A DNA stretch of 30,360 bases from JBBQWR01 sp038210495 (GCA_038210495.1 JBBQWR010000056.1:1-30360), one strand, 5' to 3'; counted from the stretch's first letter, positions 6,417 through 14,972 are shown. Program-made: numbers and translations. The notes: generated by a model not told the origin, from the letters alone.

Positions 6417-8432
6417 TTACCGCAGCTTGGCGTCAAATGCTCGAGTGCATGCGGCCACCACGGCATCGCGCACGCCGTCCGCCTCCGCGTTGGTCAGCGT
6501 TCCCATTTTTTTGCGCAGCACGAGCGTAAACAGCAAACTTTTCTTGCCGGCCCCGAGCCGATTCAAATCGCGATAGGTATCGCGGTAGACGAGCTGCTCG
6601 AGGTCGGGTCCGGCGGAAAATCGGAGAGTCGATTCGATTTGAGCCCAATGGACTTGCTCATCGACGACGAGATTGAGGTCGCGTTCGACCGCCGGATAAG
6701 GCGAAAGCTCGGCGGACTGTGGGGCCAGGTTGGCGATGGGTTCCAAGGCTGAAATGCGAATCTCAGCCACCGTCGCAGTCCCTCGCAGCTCGAATTGCTT
6801 CAGGCCGGTAGGGCTAAGCTCGCCCAAAAATCCAAAACGCGCTCCGTTTAATCGCAACTCCACGCTGCGGCCTGGCGACAACAACTGGTGCTTGAAGTCG
6901 ATGACTTCCAAACTCGCCGAAATGTGCAGAGCAGCAAGCGCCGTCTCAAGGATGCCTTTCACCGTCAAAAAATCGCGACCGCTGACGATCGATAGCGTCA
7001 GTTCTTCCCGCGGCGAACCATCCGCCTGCGGCAAATAGATTCGCGCCGTTTCGAACAGCTCGACCGCCGGATTCGAGAGCGTTTCATTCGTCCGACGAGC
7101 CTGGAGCAAACTCGGGATCAAGCTTCGCCGGAGCAGATCGGCTCGTCGCAAGATGGGCATCGACAGTCGTAGCGGCGGCGCATTCGTCCAGGGCGTGAAA
7201 GCATCGGACGCAGGCTGTTCGACGACGCTCAGCGTGAGCGCCTCGTCGACGCCGGCGCCCGTGAGCGCTTGTCGCACTTTGTCCAGCACACGATCGCGAC
7301 GGATCTTGGCCGACGGCGCCATCGGAACTTGCACATCCTCGGGAATGGCATCGTAACCGTGAATTCGCGCCACTTCCTCGACCAGATCGATCTCGCGCGT
7401 CAGATCGCGGCGCCAAGTCGGCGGAATTATTTGCACGGACCGCGAGTCGGCCGTCGTTTCTTGGGCGCCAAGCGCGGTGAGAATTCGCCGCGCCTCCGCC
7501 GAATCGATGTCGATCCCCAAAATGCGCCGCAACTGAGCAAATCGGAGCGTAACGGGCTCTCGCTGAGCGGCTCGCTGGCCAACGTCGATGACTCCCTCGG
7601 CCAGTTCGCCGCCGGCCAAATCGAGAATCATCTCGCAAGCTCGCCGGCTGGCCCAATCGACGCCCTGCGGATCCAAGCCGCGCTCGAAGCGATAGGACGA
7701 ATCGCTGTGCAGATTGAGCCGGCGAGCCGTCGCGCGGATCGACGCGGGCGCGAACTCGGCCGACTCGATTAACAGCTCCGTCGTCCTTGGCGACACCTCC
7801 GTATCGGCGCCGCCCATCACGCCCCCGATCGCGACCGCGCGGCGGCGGTCCGCGATCGCGCACATACCCGGCTCGAGCGAATATGTCGTGTGATTGATGG
7901 CCTCGAAGGGCTCCTCGGATCGGGCTCGGCGCACAACGATTTCTCGGCCGTCGAGCCGGGCCAAATCGAACGCATGCAGCGGCTGCCCGCATTCCATGAG
8001 CACATAGTTGGTGATATCAACGACGTTGTTGATTGGCGCAATGCCGATCGTCGTCAATCGCTGGGCCAGCCAAGCGGGACTAGCGGCGACCTTCACGCCC
8101 CGGATCACCCGCGCCGTGTAGCGATGGCAAAGATCGGGGCACGCCAATGTCACTTTGGCCAACTCACCGATCGGCGTGTTACCGGTCGCGGGAGTCGCGG
8201 GGGGCGACTTTAACGTCCGCTGGAAAAGCACGGCCGCCTCGCGGGCCACGCCGATATGGCCCAGACAATCGGGCCGATTGCTGGTGATTTCCAGATCGAT
8301 CGCCAGGTCGTCGCCGACGACTTTGGTCTCTTCGTGGTTGAGGCCCGCAAGCATCAACCGGCGCGCAAGCTCAGCGGCCGAAATGTCATCGAGCGAGAGA
8401 TAGTCTTTGAGCCAGTCGTAAGAGACGATCAT
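6417..8432 (-). CDS. pheT: Phenylalanyl-tRNA synthetase beta subunit, short form
   Basis: 671 aa beta chain of the alpha2-beta2 PheRS, which charges tRNA-Phe in the cytosol. The N-terminus MIVSYDWLKDYL runs into 'VVGDDLAIDLEITSNRPDCLGHIGVARE' by about residue 40. In the usual ~800-residue PheT the EMAP/OB-fold tRNA-binding domain of roughly 110 residues sits between these two motifs; here it appears to be missing. The B3/B4 editing domain ('INNVVDITNYVLMECGQPLHAFD', 'GGVMGG'), the B5 domain ('RRILGIDIDSAEARRILTALG'), the catalytic-like core and the C-terminal FDX-ACB anticodon-binding domain ('YPAVERDLNLVVDE', 'FTLVLRKKMGTLT') are all present. The frame is continuous, so this is a domain loss and not a frameshift. 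pheS lies 11 bases upstream in the same operon. Confidence 0.96.
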   Translation of the reverse strand: MIVSYDWLKDYLSLDDISAAELARRLMLAGLNHEETKVVGDDLAIDLEITSNRPDCLGHIGVAREAAVLFQRTLKSPPATPATGNTPIGELAKVTLACPDLCHRYTARVIRGVKVAASPAWLAQRLTTIGIAPINNVVDITNYVLMECGQPLHAFDLARLDGREIVVRRARSEEPFEAINHTTYSLEPGMCAIADRRRAVAIGGVMGGADTEVSPRTTELLIESAEFAPASIRATARRLNLHSDSSYRFERGLDPQGVDWASRRACEMILDLAGGELAEGVIDVGQRAAQREPVTLRFAQLRRILGIDIDSAEARRILTALGAQETTADSRSVQIIPPTWRRDLTREIDLVEEVARIHGYDAIPEDVQVPMAPSAKIRRDRVLDKVRQALTGAGVDEALTLSVVEQPASDAFTPWTNAPPLRLSMPILRRADLLRRSLIPSLLQARRTNETLSNPAVELFETARIYLPQADGSPREELTLSIVSGRDFLTVKGILETALAALHISASLEVIDFKHQLLSPGRSVELRLNGARFGFLGELSPTGLKQFELRGTATVAEIRISALEPIANLAPQSAELSPYPAVERDLNLVVDEQVHWAQIESTLRFSAGPDLEQLVYRDTYRDLNRLGAGKKSLLFTLVLRKKMGTLTNAEADGVRDAVVAACTRAFDAKLR

Positions 8433-8443
8433 AAGCGGAGCGA

Positions 8444-9481
8444 TTAAAACTGATGCAGGAAGCGCGCGTCGTTCTTATAGAATTCGCGGATATCGGTGAC
8501 GTTGTGCCGACGGGCGCAAACGCGCTCCACGCCCAGGCCGAACGCGAAGCCAGTCACTTCCTCGGGATCGTAGCCGACAGCTCGCAGCACGTTCGGGTCG
8601 ACCATGCCGGCGCCCCCCATCTCGATCCACCGCTCTCCCCAACTCATGTCGACCTCGACACTCGGCTCGGTGAACGGAAAGAACGACGGGCGAAATCGGA
8701 TATGCACGTCGCCTCCCAAAAAACTCTTGGCGAATAACCTGAGCACGCTCTTCAGACAGGCCATCGTGACATGATGGTCAACGAGCAGACCTTCGATTTG
8801 ATGGAACATCGGATAATGCGTGGCGTCGGCCGTGTCGGGCCGATACACGCGCCCCAGGGAGATGATTCGCACCGGCGGCGGTTGGCGCTCCATCACGCGA
8901 ATCTGGACGGTGCTCGTTTGGCTGCGAAGCAGCAGCGGCTTGCCCGACGCTGGAATGCCGGCGCCAGCCGTTTTCGCGGCGGTCGCCAGGAAAAAATTCT
9001 CCAGCGGATCTCGAGCGGGGTGATCCGCGGGAATGTTCAGCGCCTCGAAATTATGGCGTTCGTCTTCGATCTCCGGACCATCGGCGACCGTAAACCCGAG
9101 CCGGCCCATGATCTCTTTGAGCTCTTCGATCGTTTGCGTGATCGGGTGTAACCGTCCCAGCTTGGCGCGAACGCCGGGCAGCGTCGGATCGAACGGCTCG
9201 CCGGCAACAACTTCTTCGCGAGCCGACAAATGCTGTTGGGCGGATTCCAGGGCGGCCTCGAGCGCCAGTTTGACTTCGTTGAACTTCTTCCCCGCCGCCG
9301 GTTTATCCGAAGGCGCGACGGCGCCCAGCCCTTTCTGCGCGGCTTTCAATCGGCCGCTTTTGGCGCCGAGAAATTCCACGCGGGCCGCTTCAAGCGTCTC
9401 GCGGTCGGTCGCCGATGCAAAGGCGGCGGCGCCGGCGGCAGCGAGCCCGTCCAGTTCGTCAAGAAATTCGGCGAGCGCCAC
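8444..9481 (-). CDS. pheS: Phenylalanyl-tRNA synthetase alpha subunit
   Basis: 345 aa catalytic alpha chain of PheRS. The N-terminal coiled-coil (about 1-90) is followed by the class II synthetase core: 'LHPITQTIEELKEIMGRLGFTVADGPEIE', 'LRSQTSTVQIRVME', motif 2 'FHQIEGLLVD', 'RFRPSFFPFTEPSVEVD' and motif 3 'GFAFGLGVERVCARRHNV', with the Phe-binding pocket intact. The start is a GTG at 9481 preceded by GAAGG at 6-base spacing; no upstream in-frame ATG is apparent. It is the first gene of pheST. The upstream rplT-rpmI pair, often adjacent in bacteria, lies about 3.6 kb away on the same strand. Confidence 0.97.
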   Translation of the reverse strand: MALAEFLDELDGLAAAGAAAFASATDRETLEAARVEFLGAKSGRLKAAQKGLGAVAPSDKPAAGKKFNEVKLALEAALESAQQHLSAREEVVAGEPFDPTLPGVRAKLGRLHPITQTIEELKEIMGRLGFTVADGPEIEDERHNFEALNIPADHPARDPLENFFLATAAKTAGAGIPASGKPLLLRSQTSTVQIRVMERQPPPVRIISLGRVYRPDTADATHYPMFHQIEGLLVDHHVTMACLKSVLRLFAKSFLGGDVHIRFRPSFFPFTEPSVEVDMSWGERWIEMGGAGMVDPNVLRAVGYDPEEVTGFAFGLGVERVCARRHNVTDIREFYKNDARFLHQF

Positions 9482-9641
9482 AACGAGCCTTCGGGGAATC
9501 GGGATGTGAAAGTCCTGCCGGCCGGTGAGACCAAGCCGTGCTCGCGGCCAAGCAAGCCACGATCATAGAATACCCGCCGCGATGCGCGAAGCGGTATCAG
9601 CCGAAGCTATCGCATTCACGTTCCGCGTCAGGCACATTCGA

Positions 9642-9944
9642 CTACTTCGTCAGATAGAGTCCCCACGACTCCGCGTCGGTGTACGTACCAGCCGAAAACC
9701 CCGGGCAGTTGCTTTCAATGCTTAGAGTTGGCTTGCCCGACCCATCATTGAAGGGCCCTCGCAGTTGTTCGGCCCATTGGCAAGCGACATGGACAAGTTT
9801 TCCGGCCCGATCGAATGCATCAACGATTTCCGCTTTGCTCGCTTGCGGATATTCGTTTTGCAGTTCAGCTAACGAGCCGGCGCAATGAGCCTCGGAACCT
9901 TGCTTGTACAACGCATAGGCATAGTCAAGAAGTGTTGCATCCAT
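9642..9944 (-). CDS. Small hypothetical protein, 100 aa
   Basis: I do not recognise this gene. It encodes 100 residues without signal peptide or membrane segment, starting MDATLLDYAYALYKQGSEAH and ending WGLYLTK. It appears largely helical in the first 65 residues ('SLAELQNEYPQASKAEIVDAFDRAGKLVHVACQWAEQL') and then loop-rich. Three cysteines are present, with no motif. Base composition is less GC-rich than pheS and pheT, which suggests later arrival. It lies 160 bases upstream of pheS and about 105 bases downstream of the lipoprotein gene, on the same strand. No competing frame looks better, so I think it is real, but its function is open. Confidence 0.6.
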   Translation of the reverse strand: MDATLLDYAYALYKQGSEAHCAGSLAELQNEYPQASKAEIVDAFDRAGKLVHVACQWAEQLRGPFNDGSGKPTLSIESNCPGFSAGTYTDAESWGLYLTK

Positions 9945-10049
9945 AGCCCAATGCTCAAACCTGCGGTAAAGCCAAAGACCGGGCGGTGGTTCGATAATTT
10001 TTTAACGAAATCGTCGGGAGCGAGTCTAGAACCTGAAGGCAAGTACACT

Positions 10050-10487
10050 TTAGTGCTTCGATTTCAACTGGAACTCAAGTTTTTTGTCGCCGGGTTCCAA
10101 TATTACCAGAGCGTTGTTCCCCTCGGCGTCGGCAGGAATTTCATCGGCCCGCTCCACGATCCCACTCGTATCGCCGCGCATCGCTTGTTCCCGCGCGGCC
10201 GCCGATAAATCCACGCCTGTGCGGGCGAAGTTTACTTTCTTAACCGCCACAATCTGGACGGTTTTTTTCCCGGGGATCATTTTCTCCACGTGAAATTCGC
10301 CATTGGCGATCGGGCCGCCCTCTGTCGGGCCGAGACCATCCGCCGGGATGAACGTGATCCACCCGTCGCCGACCTTCTGACCGTTGTAGGCGACGCTGCC
10401 GCTGACCGTGCTTACCGGATCGCCGCAACCCGGCGCCAGCAGCAATAGAAAGCCGAGCGACGCCAACACGAAAAGCGGACGAGTCAT
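10050..10487 (-). CDS. Predicted lipoprotein with carboxypeptidase-regulatory-like fold
   Basis: 145 aa. The N-terminus MTRPLFVLASLGFLLLLAPGC is a lipoprotein signal with lipobox A-P-G-C21. The mature part begins 'DPVSTVSGSVAYNGQKVGDGWITFIPAD', the pattern of short planctomycete lipoproteins with a transthyretin/carboxypeptidase regulatory-like beta-sandwich; later strands are 'GGPIANGEFHVEKMIPGKKTVQIVA' and a C-terminal 'LEFQLKSKH'. Such genes commonly sit directly after DUF1559 genes, as here (37-base gap), and may be co-expressed with them at the cell envelope. Molecular function is unknown. No clear Shine-Dalgarno precedes the ATG. Confidence 0.85.
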   Translation of the reverse strand: MTRPLFVLASLGFLLLLAPGCGDPVSTVSGSVAYNGQKVGDGWITFIPADGLGPTEGGPIANGEFHVEKMIPGKKTVQIVAVKKVNFARTGVDLSAAAREQAMRGDTSGIVERADEIPADAEGNNALVILEPGDKKLEFQLKSKH

Positions 10488-10524
10488 TTAGGCACGAAGA
10501 GAAGAGGATAAAGCCGACAGGTCG

Positions 10525-11568
10525 CTAATAGCTCGCGATGTTAACCGTTTCGCCACCATTGCGCGTCGCCAGACCACGCCAGACAGAGATATTGATTGTG
10601 TCGGTGACGAATGTGCACGATCCGTCGGCCAGCGACACGTTCACTCCTCCGGCATGATAGCTCCGGGCTGCCGCATAGGCGCCGGCGGCGCTGGGCGTGT
10701 ACCAAGCGGTCGAACCTAGCGAAAGACAAGGCGCCTTGTATTCGCCGTCTCCCTGGTCCTTCGGGCACGGACCGAGCGGACGGTCGGGCGAAGTCGAGTT
10801 CGGCGTGATGCTCCCTGAAAATAATGAGCCGCTCATATTGCCGTAAACTGTTTCGCTCATCGGCCCTCCCCACGAGGCAATTGTCGGGACGACTCCCTCG
10901 GAGAGTAGCAGAGTTTTGGACGAGCCGTCTCGAATATCCCGCCGGAGGGCGCCGGGAAATCGCTTGTCAAAGCTTTGACCGGAAATCACGCCAAACACGC
11001 CCAAGCCCCAGGGCCCCTTGGTGGCGTCGGTGGCCGCGCCGTACATGTCGCCGCTGCCCGCGCAGCCCTTGAAATTCATTCGATAAAATCCGTAGTCGGT
11101 CGTGTTAAATTCATTTTGGGCTGGCGCATTGGAATCGCTCGGACAGCAGAAATTCGGCAAGACGGCCATCCGCGCCGCTCTCGTCTTTGCGTCGTTGCCA
11201 ATAGGGCCGTTGGGCCCGGGCGTGTTCTGCACAAACCCCTTTTTCGTGAGGAAAGTATAGTTTTCATAAACGGCCTTTTCCTCGCAGAAGGGCAAAATCA
11301 ACTGCGTGAACGTGAACGTGTCCCAGCTATCGTATTTGCGCCCATAGGGAAATGCCCCACGCGCCGATTCGAAATTAATGCAGCCTAGGCTGAGCTGCCG
11401 GATATTGTTCATGCATTGAGTTCGCCGGGCCGCTTCACGCGCAGCCGAAATCGCAGGCAACAACAGAGCGATCAACGTGCCGATAATGGCAATCACGACG
11501 AGCAGTTCGACAAGCGTAAAGCCCGATCGGGCCCCGCCGCGATGCTCACCAATTCGATTTCGTTTCAT
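10525..11568 (-). CDS. DUF1559 pseudopilin-like protein
   Basis: 347 aa from the ATG at 11568 (residue 28 of a longer frame reaching 11649); the conserved N-terminus begins soon after this ATG. It has a type IV pilin-like prepilin signal and membrane helix, 'RSGFTLVELLVVIAIIGTLIALLLPAISAAREAARRTQC', with the G/F cleavage site and Glu at position +5 of the mature protein. The DUF1559 body follows, ending in 'SYHAGGVNVSLADGSCTFVTDTI', the H...GG...DGS signature of the family. The paralogous family is very large in Planctomycetota, and its members are presumed to be processed and inserted by a type II secretion/pilus-like system; no role is proven. It is a paralogue of the neighbouring gene at 11968-12981, from which it is about 400 bases away. 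Confidence 0.92.
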   Translation of the reverse strand: MKRNRIGEHRGGARSGFTLVELLVVIAIIGTLIALLLPAISAAREAARRTQCMNNIRQLSLGCINFESARGAFPYGRKYDSWDTFTFTQLILPFCEEKAVYENYTFLTKKGFVQNTPGPNGPIGNDAKTRAARMAVLPNFCCPSDSNAPAQNEFNTTDYGFYRMNFKGCAGSGDMYGAATDATKGPWGLGVFGVISGQSFDKRFPGALRRDIRDGSSKTLLLSEGVVPTIASWGGPMSETVYGNMSGSLFSGSITPNSTSPDRPLGPCPKDQGDGEYKAPCLSLGSTAWYTPSAAGAYAAARSYHAGGVNVSLADGSCTFVTDTINISVWRGLATRNGGETVNIASY

Positions 11569-11967
11569 GGGGTCGCCGCTTTTTGCCAGAGAGCCCGTCC
11601 GAACGGAAGGTCTTGAAAGGCATTGCCCAGTCCGGAATCCGCGAATCACAACACTCCGGGAAGCTATTTTCCCCAGGCGATCGGCCGCTTGTTATCCATT
11701 CAAACCGCACTGAATCGTGCGCTAGACTTCTTGGATTGTAAGCGTTGTGTTAGAAACAAGCTATGAGTTTTTTGGTTTTTCGCATGTGGTTTCTGCGTCA
11801 TCGACGAGGCGATCCCATCGGCGATCGAATGGCGAAACACGAATCGGGACGCAGAAACCCAGTCCGAGAGTATTTCGCCCTGCGAACTTCCGCGCATTCG
11901 GTAAGCTCGATGCGTCCTGGGCCGGCGAATATTGCTGATCGAGAAGAGGATTTTCCGTTCGTGCCGG
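11569..11967. other. Intergenic region between the two DUF1559 genes
   Basis: These 399 bases contain no gene I can support. They hold an AT-rich stretch around 11740-11790 (run of T's and 'gggtttttcg'-like sequence), likely including the promoter for the DUF1559-lipoprotein pair. I see no strong hairpin. Confidence 0.4.
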
Positions 11968-12981
11968 CTATTGATTGAACGCGCTGTCGTCCATCAGCGA
12001 ACCGTCCGCTCGATTGCATAGATTGGCGAAGGTGGTCCGATCGATCGCATAGCTTAGCTTACGCGTCGATCCGTCGCAGAAAACGGTGTCGAACGTTCCT
12101 GAATGGGGACCGCCGAAATAGGAGGTGTCCTTATTGTGGTCGTCGGGCGCCGTGGGATTGAAGTCCTGCATGGCCCCCGGATCGATCGGGTTGGCGAAGC
12201 GAACCACATCGATATCGTAGCCGACATCCCAACTTTGATCGTCGCCCAGGCTCGCGCCGCTGATGTAATCGAGGGGCGCTATCCATTTTTCGCCGGCCAG
12301 CAGCACGTAGTTTTTGCCGTCGGTGACGTTGGCCATCCGAACTAGAGCCTTGGGAACGCAAATGCCCGTGGCCTTCGAGCCATCGGCCATGTTCTTGAGC
12401 GCTACTCCATCCGCGATCGAGGCGGGTCCGGCGACGGTCGTCACCACCAAATCGCCACCGTTCGCCGCGTAGTCGCCTCGCGCGATGCTCGACGGCGTCG
12501 TCATATTCTTGAAAGTCGAACTGTTAGGCCACGGCTGCGACTGTCGGCGGCTTGGGCATACATAGACCGAAATGACCGTCTGCGCGGCTATGGCGATTTG
12601 GTCGTTTTTCGCGGCGTTATTGCCGTTGCCCGCCAAGCCCAATTGCCAAGTGTTCTTCTCTTCGATGAACGGCAATAGATTGTAGAAAAATCCGCCGGGC
12701 TGCTGGATACCGACCCCCTGATCTGGATCGCCGGCCCATTGATAACCCCAGCCGGGCGCCGGAAACGTGCCCTTCTGCGATTCGTGGTTCAAGGCGCCGA
12801 AGCCAATTTGCTTCAGATTATTCAGGCACTGCGTCCGTCGGCCGGCTTCGCGCGCGGCGTTGACGGCGGGCAGCAGCAAGGCCATCAAGATTCCGATGAT
12901 CGAAATGACGACCAGCAGTTCAACCAGCGTAAATCCAACCGGGCGCCGACCGTGGATAGCGCGACTCGAAGACCGCCGCAT
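11968..12981 (-). CDS. DUF1559 pseudopilin-like protein, second copy
   Basis: 337 aa. The ATG at 12981 is preferred because AAAGGG lies 9 bases upstream; an in-frame ATG at 12990 abuts that same sequence directly, so it is too close. The prepilin-like N-terminus is 'PVGFTLVELLVVISIIGILMALLLPAVNAAREAGRRTQC', again with G/F and the conserved Glu+5. The body has the DUF1559 pattern 'NNLKQIGFGALNHESQKGTFP' and near the end 'GGPHSGTFDTVFCDGSTRKLSYAID'. It differs substantially from the first copy in the middle, so the pair is not a recent tandem duplication. It lies 108 bases downstream of rplT on the same strand and could be reached by readthrough from the ribosomal genes. Confidence 0.92.
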   Translation of the reverse strand: MRRSSSRAIHGRRPVGFTLVELLVVISIIGILMALLLPAVNAAREAGRRTQCLNNLKQIGFGALNHESQKGTFPAPGWGYQWAGDPDQGVGIQQPGGFFYNLLPFIEEKNTWQLGLAGNGNNAAKNDQIAIAAQTVISVYVCPSRRQSQPWPNSSTFKNMTTPSSIARGDYAANGGDLVVTTVAGPASIADGVALKNMADGSKATGICVPKALVRMANVTDGKNYVLLAGEKWIAPLDYISGASLGDDQSWDVGYDIDVVRFANPIDPGAMQDFNPTAPDDHNKDTSYFGGPHSGTFDTVFCDGSTRKLSYAIDRTTFANLCNRADGSLMDDSAFNQ

Positions 12982-13089
12982 GATGAGCATCCCTTTCAGA
13001 TTGCCTGGCCCAAGCGCATTGGAACCGAAGTTGGGCGGGAAGTCAATTTTTCATGCCAAACGAATGTCACGCTGGCAAGTTGTCGGCGG

Positions 13090-13449
13090 CTAAGCCGGGA
13101 CGAGTGCCCCCTTGACCAATTCGACGACCGCGTCAAAACCGGCCGGATCGTTCACGGCCATGTCGGCGAGCGACTTGCGATCCAGTCCAATTTCGGCCTT
13201 TTGAAGACCATGAATGAACTCGCTGTATCGCAGACCGCGCTCGCGCGCCGCCGCGTTGATGCGAATGATCCACAGCTTGCGGAAGTCGCGCTTTCGCAGA
13301 CGTCGGTCGCGGGTGGCGTAGACCCCCGCCCGAATCAGCGACTCTTTCGCCGTGCGGAGCAATCGGCGACGACCGCCGACGAAGCCCTTCACCTTTTGAA
13401 ACAGTCGCTTCTTGGATCGATTGCGGGGTACGCCGCTGGTAGTTCTCAT
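13090..13449 (-). CDS. rplT: 50S ribosomal protein L20
   Basis: 119 aa, the normal length. L20 binds 23S rRNA early in 50S assembly. Diagnostic stretches are 'KVKGFVGGRRRLLRTAKESLIRAGVYATRDRRLRKRDFRKLWIIRINAAARERGLRYSEF' (broken into family blocks: KGF.GGR, YA.RDRR.RKRDFR.LWI.RINAA.RE.G) and 'GLDRKSLADMAVNDPAGF'. It follows rpmI by 127 bases, the standard rpmI-rplT order. In many bacteria L20 represses its own operon by binding the leader RNA; I see no obvious L20-mimic structure here. No clear Shine-Dalgarno. Confidence 0.97.
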   Translation of the reverse strand: MRTTSGVPRNRSKKRLFQKVKGFVGGRRRLLRTAKESLIRAGVYATRDRRLRKRDFRKLWIIRINAAARERGLRYSEFIHGLQKAEIGLDRKSLADMAVNDPAGFDAVVELVKGALVPA

Positions 13450-13576
13450 GGCTCGATAATTTGTGGGTGAGGAATGGCTTGTGGGGTCGGACCGGCAAGC
13501 GAAACGCTCGCTGCAATCCGGTGTTCATGGAGGGTGGCGCTGCAATCGAGTTGCCGGCCTCCGGTGGCTCGGGCGA

Positions 13577-13780
13577 TTAGTAACTTTCCTTGGCCAGCAC
13601 GCTGATGATCCGCTTCGCGTCGACGTGATCGAGCACGCCCGTGCCGCGCAGATTGCGGCGGCGCTTCTTGGTCATCCGGCTGTTCAAGTGGCTCGTGCCG
13701 GCGCGGCGGTGCTTGACCTTGCCGCGAGCGGTGACGCGAAATCGCTTCTTCGAGCCTTTGTGGGTCTTCTGCTTGGGCAT
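13577..13780 (-). CDS. rpmI: 50S ribosomal protein L35
   Basis: 67 aa from the ATG at 13780, which gives the canonical N-terminus MPKQKTHKGSKKRF; a longer frame to 13861 is spurious. The rest, 'RVTARGKVKHRRAGTSHL...MTKKRRRNLRGTGVLDHVDAKRI', matches bacterial L35. It is the first gene of this block; infC (IF3), which usually precedes rpmI, is not in the window, and the upstream gene is the divergent ThuA-like gene. A good -10 (TATAAT) lies at 13840-13835 on the minus strand. Confidence 0.97.
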   Translation of the reverse strand: MPKQKTHKGSKKRFRVTARGKVKHRRAGTSHLNSRMTKKRRRNLRGTGVLDHVDAKRIISVLAKESY

Positions 13781-14090
13781 GACTGATATTCGCCTGCGGC
13801 TAATCTGACTAAATGGCCAAAATGGCAATCCAGCATTATACAAGCGGCCGCGACCGCGCAAAGACCTGTTTTTTGAGGGACGTGTCGGGTTGGCGGAGGG
13901 CGATTGGCGAGCCTTTGCTCAACGGGTTTCGGTGAACTCCTCCAGCCCGGCCGTTTCGAAGACGCCGCCTCCAAAAGATTCGAGCCGGCAAAATGTTGCA
14001 GTCCGCGACGGCGAGTGTTTTAATGATCGCAGGCGGTCCCTCCGCCTCCTGCCTCGACTTCCCTCCTTCCGTTCCTTTTCGGAGCTTCCC
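13781..14090. other. Divergent rpmI / ThuA intergenic region
   Basis: These 310 bases hold the two divergent promoters. Besides the rpmI -10, the plus strand has TTGCAG (13996-14001) and TTTAAT (14019-14024) with a 17-base spacer, a plausible sigma70-type promoter for the ThuA-like gene. A small hairpin AGGCGG-TCCCT-CCGCCT (14031-14047) lies just downstream, in the presumed leader. No gene is supported. Confidence 0.4.
13835..13840 (-). promoter_or_regulatory. Putative -10 box of the rpmI-rplT promoter
   Basis: On the minus strand the sequence reads CTTGTATAATGCTGG, a perfect TATAAT about 55 bases before the L35 start. The -35 is weak: TTTGCG at a 16-base spacing. The position suits a short ribosomal leader, and no other -10-like sequence of this quality is seen between the divergent genes for this direction. 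Confidence 0.5.
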
Positions 14091-14972
14091 ATGAATCGCC
14101 TTTGGCGAACGGCCACCTCCCTGGCCGCCCTGTTGTGTGCTCTATGTTATTTCACCGCCGTCTCGGCCGCCCGGGCCGACGACGCGACGAAACCGGCCGG
14201 CGCGAGAATCCTGATGCTCACGCAAAGCAAAGGCTTCAAACACGGTTCGGTCTCGCGAAAAGGCACGGATCTCTCTCCCTCGGAGCGGGCGGTCACCGAG
14301 TTGGGCATTTCCAGCGGCCTGTTCCGCGTCGATTGCACCCAGGACGCCGAAAAGGATTTCACGAAGGAGAAATTGGCCAACTACGACATCGTGTTCTTTT
14401 ATACAACCGGCGATCTACCCATCTCGGACGAAACCAAGGATTACTTCTTCAACGATTGGCTCAAGAAGAAAGGGCACGGGTTTATCGGCGCCCATTCCGC
14501 GACCGACACATATCACAACTACAAGCCCTATTGGGACATGATCGGCGGCACGTTCGACGGTCACCCTTGGGGAGACGGCTCGAAGATCACGGTCACCGTG
14601 CACGACACCAAATTTCCCGCCATGAAGCCGTGGGGCGACGAATTTGAGATCGCGGACGAGATCTACAAATTCAAGAATTGGCAGCCCGAAAAAGTTCGCG
14701 TGTTGATGAGCATGAACATGGCCAAGACCGAGCATCGCGAGCCGTATCATGTGCCGATCGCTTGGTGCAAAGACTATGGCGAAGGCAAGGTGTTTTACAT
14801 CAGCTTGGGCCACAACGAAAAGATTTGGACGAACTCCAAGTATCAAGAGTGCCTGCTCGGCGCGATCAAATGGATCCTCAATAAAAAACCGGGCGACGCC
14901 ACGCCGAATCCGGAGGTGTCGAAAGCCCAAGAGGAGAAGGCCAAGGCCGACGTCGCGGCGGCGAAAAAATAA
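14091..14972 (+). CDS. Secreted ThuA-domain protein
   Basis: 293 aa from the ATG at 14091, chosen because it starts a signal peptide ('TATSLAALLCALCYFTAVSAARA', cleavage near residue 30); a longer frame from 13890 lacks support. The body is a ThuA (trehalose utilisation) domain with a class I glutamine amidotransferase-like fold: 'ILMLTQSKGFKHGSV', 'YDIVFFYTTGDL', 'GHGFIGAHSATDTYHNY', 'MIGGTFDGHPW', 'DEFEIADEIYKF', 'GKVFYISLGHNEKIW' and 'LLGAIKWIL'. The amidotransferase nucleophile cysteine is replaced, as usual in ThuA, by the 'AHSATD' segment. These proteins are frequent partners of DUF1080 proteins in planctomycetes and are thought to act on sugars or glycosides. The C-terminal 25 residues are a charged Ala/Lys/Glu tail. 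Confidence 0.9.
   Translation: MNRLWRTATSLAALLCALCYFTAVSAARADDATKPAGARILMLTQSKGFKHGSVSRKGTDLSPSERAVTELGISSGLFRVDCTQDAEKDFTKEKLANYDIVFFYTTGDLPISDETKDYFFNDWLKKKGHGFIGAHSATDTYHNYKPYWDMIGGTFDGHPWGDGSKITVTVHDTKFPAMKPWGDEFEIADEIYKFKNWQPEKVRVLMSMNMAKTEHREPYHVPIAWCKDYGEGKVFYISLGHNEKIWTNSKYQECLLGAIKWILNKKPGDATPNPEVSKAQEEKAKADVAAAKK

Noticed and set aside
7084..7992. 302-aa minus-strand frame within pheT
   Set aside because: Same strand but another frame of pheT; its Arg/Ala-rich product has no homology I recognise.
13890..14090. N-terminal extension of the ThuA-like protein
   Set aside because: The extra 67 residues precede a good signal peptide at 14091 and show no domain; they are upstream DNA read in frame.
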